Positions 62,629 to 64,000 of a stretch of DNA of 64,000 nt are shown piece after piece. The stretch spans positions 930,001 through 994,000 of the forward strand of contig NZ_JARTVY010000001.1 of assembly GCF_031450805.1 (NCBI RefSeq). The letters are read 5' to 3'. The notes below the pieces were generated by a model that was not told where the DNA came from, made no database searches, and worked only from the letters and a program-made list of their open reading frames with translations. The position numbers and the translations under genes were made by a program. Origin of the DNA: Caballeronia sp031450805. GTDB taxonomy: Bacteria > Pseudomonadota > Gammaproteobacteria > Burkholderiales > Burkholderiaceae. The stretch's first letter is position 1. Each line of letters begins with the position of its first letter.

Positions 62629-64000
62629 TGAATAAGAATGGCCTGTTGCGAGCCGCCCGCTTGTCGGCGCTCATGGGCGCTGTCGCTACGGCAACGCTGT
62701 TCGCGGCGAGCGCTGCGAACGCGGCAATCCCGAACAAGACACTGATTTACTGCTCCGAAGGCAGCCCCGCCGGTTTCGATCCCGCGCAATACACCACCGG
62801 CACCGATTTCACCGCGAACACGTTCACTGTGTACAACCGCCTCGTGGAATTCGAGCGTGGCGGCACGAAGGTCGAACCGGGCCTCGCCGAAAAGTGGGAA
62901 GTCTCGCCCGATGGCCTGACTTACACGTTCCATCTGCGCCACGGCGTCAAGTTCCAGACGACGTCCTACTTCAAGCCGACGCGCGAATTCAACGCCGACG
63001 ACGTGCTCTTCACGTTCAACCGCATGCTGGATGCGAATCATCCGTTCCGCAAGGCGTACAACGTGCAGTTCCCGTACTTCACGGACCTGGGCCTCGACAA
63101 GCTGATCGCGAAGGTCGACAAGGTCGATCCGTACACCGTCAAGTTCACGCTGAAGGAAGTGAGCGCGCCGTTCATCCAGAACATGGCGATGGAATACGCG
63201 TCGATCCTCTCCGCCGAATACGCGGACAAGCTGCTCAAGGACGGCAAGGCCGCGGACATCAATCAGTATCCGCTCGGCACGGGTCCGTTCATCTTCCGCA
63301 GCTATACGAAGGACGCGACCATCCGCTTCGACGGCAATCCGGACTACTGGAAGCCGAACGCGGTGCAGATTTCGAAGCTCATCTTTTCGATCACGCCGGA
63401 CGCCGCCGTGCGCGTGCAGAAGCTGAAGAGCAACGAATGCCAGGTGATGAGCTATCCGCGCCCGGGCGATATCTCGGCGCTGAAGTCCGCATCGAATGTG
63501 GATACGCCGTCGCAGGCCGGCTTCAACGAAGGTTACGTCGCCTATAACGTGACGAAGAAGGACCTCGGCAACGCCGATGTTCGCCGTGCGCTCGACATGG
63601 CCATCAACAAGAAGGCGATCATCGATTCCGTGTATCAGGGCGCGGGCCAGGCGGCCACCGCACCGATGCCGCCCACGCAGTGGTCCTACGTCAAGAATCT
63701 GAAGACGAACCCGTACGACACCGCGAAGGCAAAGGAACTGCTCTCGAAGGCCGGCTTCCCGAACGGTTTCGAAATCACGCTGTGGGCCATGCCCGTGCAA
63801 CGCGCATATAACCCGAATGCCCGTTTGATGGCCGAAATGATCCAGGCCGACTGGGCGAAGATCGGCGTGAAGGCGAATATCGTTTCGTACGAGTGGGGCG
63901 AGTATCTGAAGCGCGCGCACGCGGGCGAACACGATGCCATGCTCATCGGCTGGACCGGCGACAACGGCGATCCCGACAACTGGCTCGGCACGCTGCTCGG
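62629..64000 (+). CDS. dppA: ABC transporter substrate-binding protein, family 5 (dipeptide type), 3' end beyond window
   Basis: The protein is cut off by the window edge after about 457 codons. A signal peptide ends near AANAAIPN. LIYCSEGSPAGFDPAQYTTG, VEPGLAEKWEVSPDGLTYTF, FTFNRMLDANHPF and the late DNGDPDNWLGTLL are closest to DppA, the periplasmic dipeptide-binding protein; haem or other peptides are alternatives. GAGGAAAC precedes the ATG. Confidence 0.88.

Overview
The window reads as a high-GC betaproteobacterial main chromosome, family Burkholderiaceae (Burkholderia/Paraburkholderia/Caballeronia type). The basis is gene content and order: glycine-riboswitch-gcvTHP-sdaA, flhBA, flgNMA/flgBCDEFGHIJ-KL, fliRQPONML, fliKJIHGF/fliE-fliST, and an SAH-riboswitch-ahcY-metF block. 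The genus is inferred; no search was run.

Layout. 0-2.7 kb: an accessory scrap beside a tRNA-Arg(CCG). It holds a DUF262/DUF1524 (GmrSD-like) nuclease gene and the remains of a type I restriction-modification locus, with an hsdM 5' end joined to an hsdS 3' end. 3-7.3 kb: a two-haem cytochrome c, the Rep helicase and a Gfo/Idh/MocA oxidoreductase. 7.5-9 kb: a small accessory patch with a helical-repeat-like gene overlapping a HEPN-domain gene, and a small repeat protein. 9.1-16.7 kb: glycine and serine catabolism, with a tandem glycine riboswitch before gcvT-gcvH-gcvP, then an alginate-lyase-like gene and sdaA. 16.8-17.8 kb: a broken, lower-GC gene.

17.8-53.4 kb is a large flagellar locus. 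It carries export gate genes (flhA, flhB, fliP, fliQ, fliR, fliO), basal body (fliF, fliE, flgB, flgC, flgF, flgG, flgH, flgI), C ring (fliG, fliM, fliN), ATPase complex (fliH, fliI, fliJ), hook and junction (flgD, flgE, fliK, flgK, flgL), assembly factors (flgA, flgJ, flgN, flgM, fliS, fliT), fliL, and the c-di-GMP brake ycgR. A second FliK-like gene and a free FlhB C-terminal-domain gene close the locus. Four good sigma-28 (FliA) promoters (flgM, ycgR, flgK, fliS) show late-class control. However, fliA, flhF and flhG are not beside flhA, and fliC, fliD, mot and che genes are not in the window.

Three flagellar intergenic gaps (32.3, 36.1-37.4 and 42.3-43.1 kb) hold five copies of a hairpin-rich repeat element of about 270-340 bp. 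Two of these gaps hold inverted pairs, and one copy is interrupted by a 360-bp fragment carrying the 5' part of an IS110-family transposase gene. This repeat family and its IS110 insert are the least explained structures in the window.

53.4-64 kb: an AidB-like acyl-CoA dehydrogenase, a DUF937-OmpA envelope protein, a LysR regulator divergent from lrgA-lrgB, SAH riboswitch-ahcY-small membrane protein-metF (the methyl cycle), and the 5' part of a dipeptide-type ABC substrate-binding protein that runs off the end.
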